The notes under the pieces were generated by a model. The model made no database searches. It was not told where the DNA came from and saw only the letters and a program-made list of their open reading frames with translations. The position numbers and the translations under genes were made by a program. From Desulfobacterales bacterium (lineage in GTDB: Bacteria > Desulfobacterota > Desulfobacteria > Desulfobacterales > UBA2174_A), in NCBI GenBank assembly GCA_025454075.1, contig JALOPD010000027.1, positions 1 through 26,669 on the forward strand: a stretch of 26,669 bases of DNA. Reading direction: 5' to 3'. Positions 19,642-26,669 of this stretch are shown here, piece by piece. The first letter of the stretch is position 1, and every line of letters begins with the position of its first letter.

Positions 19642-20520
19642 ATGAAAGGTAAATTGGCCCATTTGCTGATTTTGTTCTGCGGCGTTGTCGCCTGCGGCTG
19701 CGCAGCCGTTGTAATCGGAGCCGGTGCAGGGGCGGGAGCGGCAGCCTACCTAACGGGCAAGGTGACCAGGACCTACGACTCGGAGTACAACCAAACGGTC
19801 GGGTCCTGCATCGAAACTTTGAGTTCCCTGGGCATGCCGCTTACGGGAAAAACCTCCGACAAACTGAAGACCGTCATCTCCGCCAAGCGTGCGGATGGCA
19901 CCCCCGTGACCGTGGAAGTGGTTCGGGTGGGGCCCGGCAAGACCGAGGTGGGCATCCGGACCGGGGCGGTCGGCGTCACCGAAATAACCTCCTCGGAAAC
20001 AATTCAAGACATGATTCAAGCCCGGCTTGCCGAAATGAAGCTGGAAAAGCCCGCAACGGCCAAGGGGGAGACCCCGGCCATCAAGCCGGAGGAGCCTGAA
20101 AAAGCGCCCCCAACCGTCCCCGGCGGGAAAACGGCCCGGAAAAAAGAAGGCCGAACTTCGCCCGGAGGCATTGCCAAACGGCCATTGCCGGAGTCCACCA
20201 TTTTTTTCGATCAGGGTTCCAACGAACTGCTCACCAGCGAAATCGCCAAATTGGATAAAATTGTCGAAACCCTTTTGAGCCGACCGGAATTGAAGGTCGT
20301 TCTGAATGGATACACAGACGCTTCGGGTTCTGCGGACTACAACCGGATGATCTCGGAGAGCCGGGCAAGCACGGTCAAAATGTATTTTGCAGGAAAAGAG
20401 GTAAATCCGACGCGCATGACCATCGTTGGCCACGGGGCGAAGAATTTTGCAGCGGGCAACGACAGCGAGGAGGGGCGGCGGATGAATCGGCGTGTCGAAA
20501 TCAATCTCGTGGACAAGTAA
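19642..20520 (+). CDS. Lipoprotein with DUF3568-like and OmpA domains
   Basis: Predicted outer-membrane lipoprotein of 292 aa binding peptidoglycan. The signal peptide ends in a lipobox VVAC (C18). Residues about 35-125 (YLTGKVTRTYD... to GIRTGAVGVTE) resemble DUF3568, a small domain common in deltaproteobacterial lipoproteins. A Lys/Pro/Glu-rich linker follows (135-182). The OmpA domain (about 184-290) starts STIFFDQGSNELL and has GYTDASGSADYN (D226) and R241, the residues that hold diaminopimelate in this family. ATG 19642 is chosen because GGAGG lies 5 nt upstream; the longer frame from 19567 is mostly promoter. It is divergent from the ExeA-like gene whose product also ends in an OmpA-like fold, suggesting a trans-envelope pair (inference). 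Confidence 0.9.
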   Translation: MKGKLAHLLILFCGVVACGCAAVVIGAGAGAGAAAYLTGKVTRTYDSEYNQTVGSCIETLSSLGMPLTGKTSDKLKTVISAKRADGTPVTVEVVRVGPGKTEVGIRTGAVGVTEITSSETIQDMIQARLAEMKLEKPATAKGETPAIKPEEPEKAPPTVPGGKTARKKEGRTSPGGIAKRPLPESTIFFDQGSNELLTSEIAKLDKIVETLLSRPELKVVLNGYTDASGSADYNRMISESRASTVKMYFAGKEVNPTRMTIVGHGAKNFAAGNDSEEGRRMNRRVEINLVDK

Positions 20521-20592
20521 ACGGGGGGAGGCCGGTTCCGGCGGCTGCCGGTGAACGCCTTGCCTGTAGGCGCATGCCGCGAGGCTTCGCTG

Positions 20593-22098
20593 TCACCTGC
20601 CCTCGACCCTCTCCTTGTTTTTCAGGGTCTCTTTCGATTGCGCCGGATCCCTTCCTGCTTCCGAGATCCGAGCCTCGTAAGCTGCTCTTATCTCGTTGTG
20701 CAGCGCCTCATCGCAGTCCTCCCGGCGCGCGACCGTAAACGCAACGTGGGGCCGGCCCCTCGAATTGAAACTCTCCAGCTTCAATTCCAACTCGGGGCGT
20801 CTCTTGTTGATGGCTTGGATGATTTTGTCCATGATGAAAACATCCATGGGGGATGCGCCGTCCTCCAACACGACTCGCAGCGTCGGCACCGCCTCAAACA
20901 GCCGTTCGAATTCGCCCGCCTTGAAGTTTCTGTTTTTGGGAAACGGGATTTTCCCTTCCCGGTCGCAAAAGACATAGCTGCACTGGATCCCTTTGATCCT
21001 CCAGTCGTATTTCGTCGTGCGGCCGATCAACGCCCCCGTGAAATCGGCACCCTCGAGGTCGGCCCGGTTCAGATTGGCTTCGTATAGATTGGCTCTTGCA
21101 AAATTGGCCCCCCGGAGATCCGCATCGCTGAAGTTTTTTCCCGAGAGGTCGAGCCCGTTGAAATTCGCGCCCCTGAGTCTGGATTTTTTAAAATCAAGCT
21201 TGCCGGTGTCGATGCCGGTGAAATCCACGCCGTCAAACACCAAGCGGCTGAAATCGATTTCACTCAAGTCCACCTCGTTGAGATTGGCTTCGCTGAAATT
21301 GGTGTCGACCAGGTTCGCCCCCAGGATGTCCGCGCCGCTCAGGTTGGCGCGGGCCAGGTCGGCCCGGGTGAGGTCGGCCCCGCGGAGGTCGACCCCTCTG
21401 AGATTGGCGCCGCCGAGAGCCGCTTCGCTCAGATCGGCTCCGGCCAAATCGGCGTTTTTAAAATTCGACCCTCGGAGATCCATCCCATGAAGATTCGCCC
21501 CTTGAAGAACGGCACCGCTGAGGTTGGTTGTTTTGAGCTCCACTTTCCTCAGATCCATCCCGCTGAGATTCGCACCGCTCAGGTTCGTTCTTTTCAGGTC
21601 CGCCCCGCTGAGGTTGCCGTCGCGCATGTCCGCGCTGATCAAATCGGCCCGGCTGAGGTCGATGCCGCTGAGATCGACCTCTCTCAGATCGGCCCCGGCC
21701 AGGTTCGCGCCGCAGAGGATCGCATTTTCAAACTCGGCCTTCATCAGATCCGCCCCGGCGAGATTGGCGTTGCTGAGATCGGTCAGGCGGAAGATGGTTC
21801 CCTTGAATGTCGCATCCCGCAGGTCGGCTTTGCCGAGGTTCGAAGAGGTAAAATTGGCTTCGCTCAAATCGGCGTTTCTGAAATCCGCATGGCTCAAGTC
21901 CAACACGTGCAGATAGGTCCGGGTGAAGTCGACGCCGCGAAAATCGATTCCCTTGAAATCGGACGCTCCCAGCCCGAGTTTGAAAAAATTCTGTTTGCTG
22001 AGATCCGGGGTGATGGAGGGATGCTCCACCCGCCACTGGTTCCAGGCCGGGACCCCCTGCTTGAGGATTTTGAGATGTGCCTTGATCGCCATACGCAT
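20593..22098 (-). CDS. Pentapeptide-repeat protein with conserved flanking domains
   Basis: 501 aa. Residues 8-33 (LKILKQGVPAWNQWRVEHPS) form the short leader seen before many pentapeptide arrays. From F48 to L358 every fifth residue is L, F, M or I, except T298, giving about 63 repeats in one unbroken register, expected to fold as a right-handed quadrilateral beta-helix. Residues about 370-480 form a separate domain with FKAGEFERLFEAVP and GRPHVAFTVARRED. No signal peptide or membrane helix is seen, so it is cytosolic. Function is unknown; such proteins may be scaffolds or DNA mimics, but no gyrase or quinolone context is present. Starts at 22098 or 22092 are both possible (GGTGG precedes the latter). 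Confidence 0.9.
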   Translation of the reverse strand: MRMAIKAHLKILKQGVPAWNQWRVEHPSITPDLSKQNFFKLGLGASDFKGIDFRGVDFTRTYLHVLDLSHADFRNADLSEANFTSSNLGKADLRDATFKGTIFRLTDLSNANLAGADLMKAEFENAILCGANLAGADLREVDLSGIDLSRADLISADMRDGNLSGADLKRTNLSGANLSGMDLRKVELKTTNLSGAVLQGANLHGMDLRGSNFKNADLAGADLSEAALGGANLRGVDLRGADLTRADLARANLSGADILGANLVDTNFSEANLNEVDLSEIDFSRLVFDGVDFTGIDTGKLDFKKSRLRGANFNGLDLSGKNFSDADLRGANFARANLYEANLNRADLEGADFTGALIGRTTKYDWRIKGIQCSYVFCDREGKIPFPKNRNFKAGEFERLFEAVPTLRVVLEDGASPMDVFIMDKIIQAINKRRPELELKLESFNSRGRPHVAFTVARREDCDEALHNEIRAAYEARISEAGRDPAQSKETLKNKERVEGR

Positions 22099-22491
22099 CC
22101 ACCGGTCGTGCCCTTGGGGTTTTTCCCCTCTGATCCCGCGTGGCTTAAGGGCAGCGCCTGTTTTTATTTAGTTTTCAGGCAAACAACCAATTTTACTCAA
22201 CCGTTGAGTAGAATTACTCACCGTGTTCAACGAAAAGCCGATACTGCCGTCGGGCTTTGGGAACCGCCTCTTCGAAAAGCGCAGCACCGCATCCCCTGCC
22301 TGCCAATCGTTCTGGCGATGCCCCAGTATGTAACGCACAAAAACAGGGGCGTTGTATTTTTTTCCATACGCGTTTTTCGGGTTTTGCTTGGGTTTTGTGA
22401 ACCGGGGCGCAAATCGCGCCCCAACCCGGTTAAGTTCCAAGCCGCGAACTCGAAACGTTCCATGAACGCTGGGCATAAAACATAGCGACCG
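22099..22491. other. Intergenic region with operator-like palindrome and hairpin
   Basis: 393 nt. It holds the palindrome at 22194-22210 and a stem GGGGCGC (22404-22410) / GCGCCCC (22416-22422) nested in AACCGG...CCGGTT. A 102-codon frame on the - strand (22168-22476) is open across both, but it has no clear ribosome binding site and no recognisable domain. I treat it as non-coding and possibly a dispersed repeat. Confidence 0.45.
22194..22220. promoter_or_regulatory. Palindromic operator-like site with third half-site
   Basis: TACTCAAC-C-GTTGAGTA (22194-22210) is a perfect 8+8 palindrome around one base. A further direct copy of the half-site, TTACTCA, follows at 22214-22220. It lies about 95 bp upstream of the pentapeptide gene. 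The shape fits a dimeric winged-helix repressor such as MarR-type, which is inference. Confidence 0.5.
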
Positions 22492-22743
22492 CTATTTAAC
22501 CTTTACTGGCTTCCCCAAATCAAATTCGTCCGCACACCGAAACCGATAACCCATGGCCCGGTAACCGCGCTGGCGTTTGTCCCACATCCGCGCAAGCCGC
22601 GGCTGGTCATGTTCGACTTCATCGCTCAGAGCTTTCCGCAGCAATTCAAGATGATCTGTCCGTTCTGTCAGCGGGATGTCGCTAGTTTTCCCGAGAGTTT
22701 TGTCGTCGGCTTGTCGCAAACAAAGTCCGGCCGGCCTAAACAT
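22492..22743 (-). CDS. Hypothetical protein, possibly co-transcribed with fic
   Basis: 83 aa, basic and without hydrophobic segments. The second half (LARMWDKRQRGYRAMGYRFRCADEFDL) looks like real protein sequence, rich in Arg, aromatic and acidic residues, while the first half is less convincing. The ATG at 22743 overlaps the restored fic reading frame, whose stop would be at 22736-22738. No ribosome binding site is obvious. I do not recognise a family. Confidence 0.35.
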   Translation of the reverse strand: MFRPAGLCLRQADDKTLGKTSDIPLTERTDHLELLRKALSDEVEHDQPRLARMWDKRQRGYRAMGYRFRCADEFDLGKPVKVK

Positions 22744-22974
22744 CTTTTCGTTTCAGCCAGCGACGCCCCGCGTCGGTCTGGCGATATTTCTGCAGACGGC
22801 TGTTGGGTTTGCCGGGGCGTCATCTCAATCAAACCTGCCGCCAAGGCAGGCTTGAGGTAGCGCTCGCGGAACGATTTTCGGTCCTGCAGGCCGAGGGCGT
22901 TCTGGATTTTCTCGCGGGCCATCTCGCCTTCCAGAATTTCCAGCAATCGTTCAACTTGGGGGGCGACTTGGGGG
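22736..22974 (-). pseudogene. Frameshifted C-terminal winged helix of the Fic protein
   Basis: Reading the same strand in the next frame after 22970 gives APQVAPQV-E, then LLEILEGEMAREKIQNALGL and LKPALAAGLIEMT, the usual winged-helix end of Fic proteins. A second shift at the G run 22814-22817 returns to GKPNSRLQKYRQTDAGRRWL and a stop at 22736. Both breaks sit in short G/C runs (5 versus a neighbouring 6 at 22970-22974, and 4 at 22814-22817). Either true decay, slippage or consensus error explains this. Confidence 0.8.
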
Positions 22975-23740
22975 CGGCCGTCGAGGAAGCCGCATCGAGC
23001 ACCATTTTGAGCATGAACTCGATAAACAGGGCGGAGTCGGTCCGGTCTGTACTCGCTTGCAATGCCCGGTAATACTCCGCCTGGTGCTCATGGACCAGGC
23101 TTTCGACCGGGATATCGGCGAACAGTTGATTCCAGCCCGTCAGAATGAGGGTTTGCCACAACCGTCCGACTCGACCATTACCGTCGGCAAAAGGATGGAT
23201 GAACTCAAACTCGTAATGAAAGACCGATCCTTCTATCAGCGGATGCTCGTCGGTCGTCTGCAGCCACCGGAGCAGGTCTTGCATCAGAGCGGGAACGCGG
23301 CCCGCCGGCGGCGCCATGTGGATCACCTGCCCGCTGTCCATTACACGCACGCCGCCATGCCTGTAAGCACCAGACTTGTCCAACAGGCCTGCCATCAGGA
23401 TGCGATGCGCTTTCAGTAAGTCCTTCTCCGCATGGGGATGCCACTGTTCGAAGCGGTCGTATGCCGCGATGGCGTTGCGTACCTCCTGGATTTCCCGCGG
23501 CGGGGCCAAGACCCGCTTTCCATCCAGAATCGCCGTGATCTGCTCTTCGCTCAGGGTGTTGCCCTCAATGGCGAGTGAGCCTTGAATGGTGCGGATGCGA
23601 TTGATGCGCCGCAGCCGCAACGCTTTTTTCGTGTCGCCTTGGGCAGTCAGTCGGCCGATCGTTTCGGCGACCTCAGCCACGAGGCGCAGAATGCCCGAGG
23701 TGATCGTGTAGGGCGGTTGGTAGCTGCTCTTTTTGTTCAT
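22829..23740 (-). CDS. Fic-family protein (probable AMP transferase), C-terminus altered by frameshift
   Basis: Fic enzymes transfer AMP from ATP to protein hydroxyls, or remove it. The catalytic loop HPFADGNGRVGR (182-193) is complete, with H182 as base. An inhibitory motif SLAIEGN (S55, E59) lies ahead of the core, placing it in the class II, N-terminally self-inhibited group. YRHGGVRV and GRVPALMQDLLRWL are also typical. The first 280 or so residues are intact. After about residue 255 (SSTAAP) the frame changes and the last 47 residues are not family-like; the expected winged helix lies in another frame. The start ATG lacks a clear ribosome binding site. Confidence 0.85.
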   Translation of the reverse strand: MNKKSSYQPPYTITSGILRLVAEVAETIGRLTAQGDTKKALRLRRINRIRTIQGSLAIEGNTLSEEQITAILDGKRVLAPPREIQEVRNAIAAYDRFEQWHPHAEKDLLKAHRILMAGLLDKSGAYRHGGVRVMDSGQVIHMAPPAGRVPALMQDLLRWLQTTDEHPLIEGSVFHYEFEFIHPFADGNGRVGRLWQTLILTGWNQLFADIPVESLVHEHQAEYYRALQASTDRTDSALFIEFMLKMVLDAASSTAAPKSPPKLNDCWKFWKARWPARKSRTPSACRTENRSASATSSLPWRQV

Positions 23741-24218
23741 GTATACATCACAAACGGGGCGGTTTAACGCCCGCTCATGAAAAGGCGGGGACGCGAAGAA
23801 CTTGTTTCATGGTTAGTATTTGTTTGAGGTTCGACAGAGAACCCATGGCGTTTCTCCTATGCGTAGCAGGGAAAGAAGCTTCATTCGGAGTTCTGCGCCG
23901 CCAACGTCATTGTAGTCAAGAAAACTATGCCGGTCAATGATGCAAGAACATGATGCAAAAACAAACCGCTGATCGTCCAGAAAATCTCTTCCCTAACCCA
24001 TCTTAGGAGAAAGTTCGCGTGCTTGACGTCATGGAAGACCAGCGGCCGTTAAGCAGCGGTAGGAAAGAATGTTAACAGGAAAAAACGCCCCGGCTTTTAT
24101 GCGTGATGCCTCCCAACCAGGGCGAGATTATTGGCTGCAGACATCGCCTCGCTCCGGTAGGCCGCCCGGGTGGCGGCCGACCGGTTGGTTCCAAGTAATT
24201 TCGATAGGACCGCGGCGG
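23741..24218. other. Intergenic region upstream of fic
   Basis: 478 nt of lower-GC sequence. It includes a direct repeat TGATGCAA (23938-23945 and 23951-23958, 13-bp period). On the - strand a 41-codon frame (24097-24222) begins with an ATG overlapping the transporter stop as ATGA; it could be a coupled small peptide, but nothing else supports it. No terminator is clear. Confidence 0.35.
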
Positions 24219-25058
24219 TCATCCGACGACGGCGCGGGTGGCTATCGCGCCCAGCACGACGGCGCCCCCCAACAAAGCGATGGGGGCGGGGGACTCGCCG
24301 ATGACAAGGAACACCCAGAGCGGGTTGAGAACAGGCTCCAGCATCAGAATCAGGTTGGATTCGAGCGCCGGAACCTGCCGGATGCCGATGGAATAGAGCG
24401 CCGAGGCCAGGCCGGTTTGGAAAATCCCCAAATAGGCGATGATCGCGACGTCCGTCAGGCTCCAGGTTTCCTGGAACACCGATGGCAGGCCGATCAGCCC
24501 GCCCAGGCAACTGCCGATGAGGAAGATCTGGGCCGGGTGGCCCTCCTTCTGGGCGCGGGTGCACACGATCATGACTGCCAGGGCCACCCCGCCTAAAATG
24601 GCCGCCAGATTTCCGTAAAGCCCCTCAAAGGTCAGGTCCTCCCCGAAGAACAGCAGCATCCCCGCAAAGATGACGACCATCGTGATCCAATCGATCCGCC
24701 GGGGCCTTTCGCCCAAAAACCAGACACCGAAGATCAAAACATAGATGGGCGCGGTGTACTGAAGAAAGATGGCGTTAGCGGCCGTGGTCAAGCGGGTGGA
24801 AAAAATGAAAAGGAACTGGGCGCCCATGTAGCCGGCAGCGCCAGCGACCAGAAAGGGGGTGATCCGGAGGGGAACTCGGCGCATCCAGATCAGGAACACC
24901 ACGCCGGCGACAATGCCCCGGGCGCTGAAGATCGAAAGCGGATGCCAGTGCAGGAGCTTGACGAACAAGCCGCTGGTGCTCCAGAGCAGCGCCGTCAGCA
25001 GCAGAAGGGCAATGGCCCGGCGACGGGAAGCGTGCGCTGCAGACATTTCAGGTCCCAT
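24219..25058 (-). CDS. EamA/DMT-family transporter
   Basis: Inner-membrane transporter of the drug/metabolite superfamily, 279 aa, the usual length. Ten membrane helices are readable as two repeated EamA halves (about 12-140 and 147-278), for example LLTALLWSTSGLFVKLL, FSARGIVAGVVFLIW and LMLEPVLNPLWVFLVIGE, the last being the conserved LEP motif followed by the GE signature. Substrate cannot be told from sequence; members export amino acids or metabolites. The start at 25058 has GTGAGGA upstream; ATG 25046 is an alternative. It is divergent from the Rieske-type gene. Confidence 0.92.
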   Translation of the reverse strand: MGPEMSAAHASRRRAIALLLLTALLWSTSGLFVKLLHWHPLSIFSARGIVAGVVFLIWMRRVPLRITPFLVAGAAGYMGAQFLFIFSTRLTTAANAIFLQYTAPIYVLIFGVWFLGERPRRIDWITMVVIFAGMLLFFGEDLTFEGLYGNLAAILGGVALAVMIVCTRAQKEGHPAQIFLIGSCLGGLIGLPSVFQETWSLTDVAIIAYLGIFQTGLASALYSIGIRQVPALESNLILMLEPVLNPLWVFLVIGESPAPIALLGGAVVLGAIATRAVVG

Positions 25059-25172
25059 GTATCCTCACCGCGGGCTCTTGTACTTGCTGGTGTTGAATCC
25101 CTCCTATCCGCTCTAATGGCCGGTGGTGGGCTTCCCAATATTTTGAAGCTGGGCGTTGATACCAGAAAGGTT

Positions 25173-25201
25173 TTGACAAAATCAAGAAAAACCACTTGAA
25201 T
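25173..25201 (+). promoter_or_regulatory. Candidate promoter of the Rieske-type gene
   Basis: TTGACA (25173-25178), 17-bp spacer and TTGAAT (25196-25201), in AT-rich sequence. It would give a leader of roughly 135 nt before ATG 25344. The match is good at -35 and moderate at -10. Confidence 0.4.
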
Positions 25202-25343
25202 CCATTATCAATCCGGCCCAATTCCAACTCAATTTAAAACGGAGCCGCGTAAGTCATCCATTTGGGGTGTGCCACCGAAAATTGAATATATCATTGGAGC
25301 CGGTTGCCCAAGGACTGATAGGCCTCCCAACTCGCGAGGAATC

Positions 25344-25769
25344 ATGACAGTCAAATTCTTGAATCGAGGATTCTTTCAGCGTATTTTCGGTGTACCGGCG
25401 ACCCCCAAACCGGCCAATCCGCAGTGCTGGAGTCTAAGCGAAGGCAAAATCACAATTGACCTAAAGCGGGCACCGGAGCTTGAGACGGTCGGCGGTGCTT
25501 TTCGTCTCGAGGGGGATGGGCTGGGCAGGCGAGTTTTGGTGGTCCATGGCGATAACGGAGCATTTTACGCTTTTCACAACCGTTGCACTCACATCGGCCA
25601 CAGGCGGCTTGATCCGATCCCCGGCACTGGAACGGTCCAGTGCTGCAGCGTAGGCAAGTCCACCTACACCTACGATGGCAAGAAGGTCTTTGGACCGCCT
25701 ACCGGCGCCATCGACACCTTCAAGATTGATTCGGACGGTGAGCGCCTGATCATTTACGTTGGATCGTAA
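25344..25769 (+). CDS. Rieske-fold protein with altered cluster ligand set
   Basis: 141-aa soluble protein. A Rieske [2Fe-2S] domain is visible from about 45 to 140. The first ligand pair is canonical, C81-T-H83. After 16 residues the second box reads C100-C-S-V103-G-K-S instead of C-x2-H-G, so the second histidine is replaced by Val and an extra cysteine (C101) is present. The spacing is otherwise exact, and the fold ends with a normal YDGKKVFGPP strand region. The cluster may be absent, Cys-rich, or use another residue. The start ATG 25344 is chosen because GAGGA precedes it; the frame extends to 25269 without support. There are no neighbouring oxygenase or bc-complex genes, so its partner is unknown. 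Confidence 0.82.
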   Translation: MTVKFLNRGFFQRIFGVPATPKPANPQCWSLSEGKITIDLKRAPELETVGGAFRLEGDGLGRRVLVVHGDNGAFYAFHNRCTHIGHRRLDPIPGTGTVQCCSVGKSTYTYDGKKVFGPPTGAIDTFKIDSDGERLIIYVGS

Positions 25770-25928
25770 AATCAGCGTCCACCATCCTGTGAGAACGCAT
25801 CTCGAATTCACATCAACCGCATTTCTGCGTTTTCCGATGATCTCGGCCGGTCGGTGATTCCGACGGGGGCGGTTGGAAGATGCTTGGAATTTTACCGGTA
25901 TTCTACCAGCTTCAAAGGGTGCAGATTT

Positions 25929-26237
25929 TCAAGTGTCTGATAAAACAGGACAAGGATGGTGGAGGCGGCGGGAGGTCATCACTGCCTTTGATTCGGTGGC
26001 ACATGCTACGAGGACCACCGGCGCTTGACCGATGAAGGATTGATTCATCGACGCGCGGGCAAGCTTCTTTTTCGTTTCTGCGTTCTTAACGACGATGAAC
26101 TTCCACTCCTGCCGGTTATTGGCGGAAGGCGAAAGCCGACCTGCCTCCAGTATTTTTTCGATTTTGTCGCTTTCAACCTCCTGGCCCTTGTAGGATCTGA
26201 CGCTTCTCCTCCCCTTTATCGCGGTGGATACATCCAT
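25929..26237 (-). pseudogene. Truncated nitroreductase-family protein
   Basis: 102 aa that match the N-terminal half of FMN nitroreductases: AIKGRRSVRSYKGQEV, ILEAGRLSPSANNRQEWKF and APVVLVACATES. Family members are about 170-200 aa and need the C-terminal part for FMN and the dimer. After about residue 88 (VMTSRR) the sequence becomes unrelated and stops. I did not find the missing part in other frames out to about 25800. GGGGAGGG precedes ATG 26237, so the 5' end is intact. Likely a deletion remnant. Confidence 0.8.
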
Positions 26238-26294
26238 GGAATCCCTCCCCAATGCGCTCCAGCGGCCTACAGCAGGCAGAACTTTTAAAAAGCT

Positions 26295-26624
26295 CTACCA
26301 GCGCGTGTTCACGTTATGGAAATTACCGTTTTGGTCGCGTAAAAGACCAGAGCCGTCTTTGTCGATATATCCGCGCATGGTGCCACCATTTAGATTTTGC
26401 ATAATCGTATAGCCGCTGCTGGTTTCGGTCGTGCCTTTGAACCTGTTCATCGAGTTGTAATCGAATTTTTTCTGCATTTCTATGTCCCTGGTGCTTGAGC
26501 CATAATTGTTCGAGAGGGCATCTTGTTTGAATTGCCAGCGAGGATCCCAGGCGGACGCAGATCCGGCGCATAGGGCAAACAAAGAGATTATCATCAGTCC
26601 AGCAAGGTATTTCGGGGTCTTCAT
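26295..26624 (-). CDS. Small secreted protein, function unknown
   Basis: 109 aa. A classical signal peptide (MKTPKYLAGLMIISLFALCA) ends at about GSASA-W, leaving a mature, polar, Asn/Gly/Ser-rich protein of about 83 residues with no cysteine. The pattern GYTIMQNLNGGTMRGYIDKDGSG near the end suggests a small beta-structured domain. AGAGGTG lies just before ATG 26624, which is preferred over a GTG two codons upstream. It is on the same strand as the nitroreductase remnant, 57 nt away, but nothing links their functions. I do not recognise a family. Confidence 0.7.
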   Translation of the reverse strand: MKTPKYLAGLMIISLFALCAGSASAWDPRWQFKQDALSNNYGSSTRDIEMQKKFDYNSMNRFKGTTETSSGYTIMQNLNGGTMRGYIDKDGSGLLRDQNGNFHNVNTRW

Positions 26625-26669
26625 ATTCACCTCTGACAGGGTGAGCCGGTCTTTTCATTCTATCTCGAT

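Noticed and set aside
21040..21960. DNA repeat array or repeat-rich non-coding region
   Set aside because: The 15-bp periodicity is explained by coding for pentapeptide repeats on the - strand.
24097..24222. 41-codon ORF overlapping the EamA stop as ATGA
   Set aside because: The coupling geometry is suggestive, but the peptide has no recognisable features and no homology could be tested.

Overview
The window reads as a chromosomal segment of a high-GC anaerobic or microaerobic bacterium, most likely a Desulfobacterota (deltaproteobacterial) lineage. This rests on gene content: a heme-c chemoreceptor beside a tetraheme cytochrome, rubrerythrin, an ExeA-type ATPase, pyruvate phosphate dikinase, and low-complexity repeat spacers of a kind I associate with that group. 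No rRNA or other species-level marker is present, so the assignment is an inference.

Left part (1-4370, + strand): pyruvate phosphate dikinase (ppdK), then rubrerythrin (rbr) with a small zinc-ribbon protein, closed by a strong bidirectional terminator. Middle (4723-14826, - strand): a complete tryptophan operon in the order trpE-G-D-C-F-B-A. It has a promoter, a 23-codon leader peptide with three consecutive Trp codons and an attenuator hairpin. A P2-type cation ATPase follows trpA after only 31 nt and probably shares the transcript. trpC-F-B-A are overlapped or translationally coupled. The three gaps trpE/G, trpG/D and trpD/C (133-171 nt) each hold a different short low-complexity repeat.

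14959-17463 (- strand): a sensory cluster of a CheY-like receiver, a periplasmic tetraheme c554-like cytochrome and a methyl-accepting chemotaxis protein whose periplasmic domain carries a c-heme CHHCH motif. This looks like a redox or gas-sensing module. 17774-20520: a divergent pair made of an ExeA/GspA-like AAA ATPase whose periplasmic end is OmpA-like, and a DUF3568+OmpA lipoprotein. A roughly 46-bp promoter-like repeat occurs both upstream of this lipoprotein and at 14858-14903.

Right part (20593-26669): a pentapeptide-repeat protein with about 63 unbroken repeats, a Fic-family protein whose C-terminal winged helix is split by two apparent frameshifts in G/C runs, an EamA transporter, a Rieske-fold protein lacking one histidine ligand, a truncated nitroreductase and a small secreted protein. 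This end has more intergenic space and broken genes, so it looks like accessory DNA.

The observations I rate highest are the heme-MCP/cytochrome/receiver cluster, the ExeA-OmpA domain swap with its divergent OmpA lipoprotein, the trp attenuator with repeat-filled spacers, and the non-canonical Rieske site. All calls come from reading the sequence; no database search was run.
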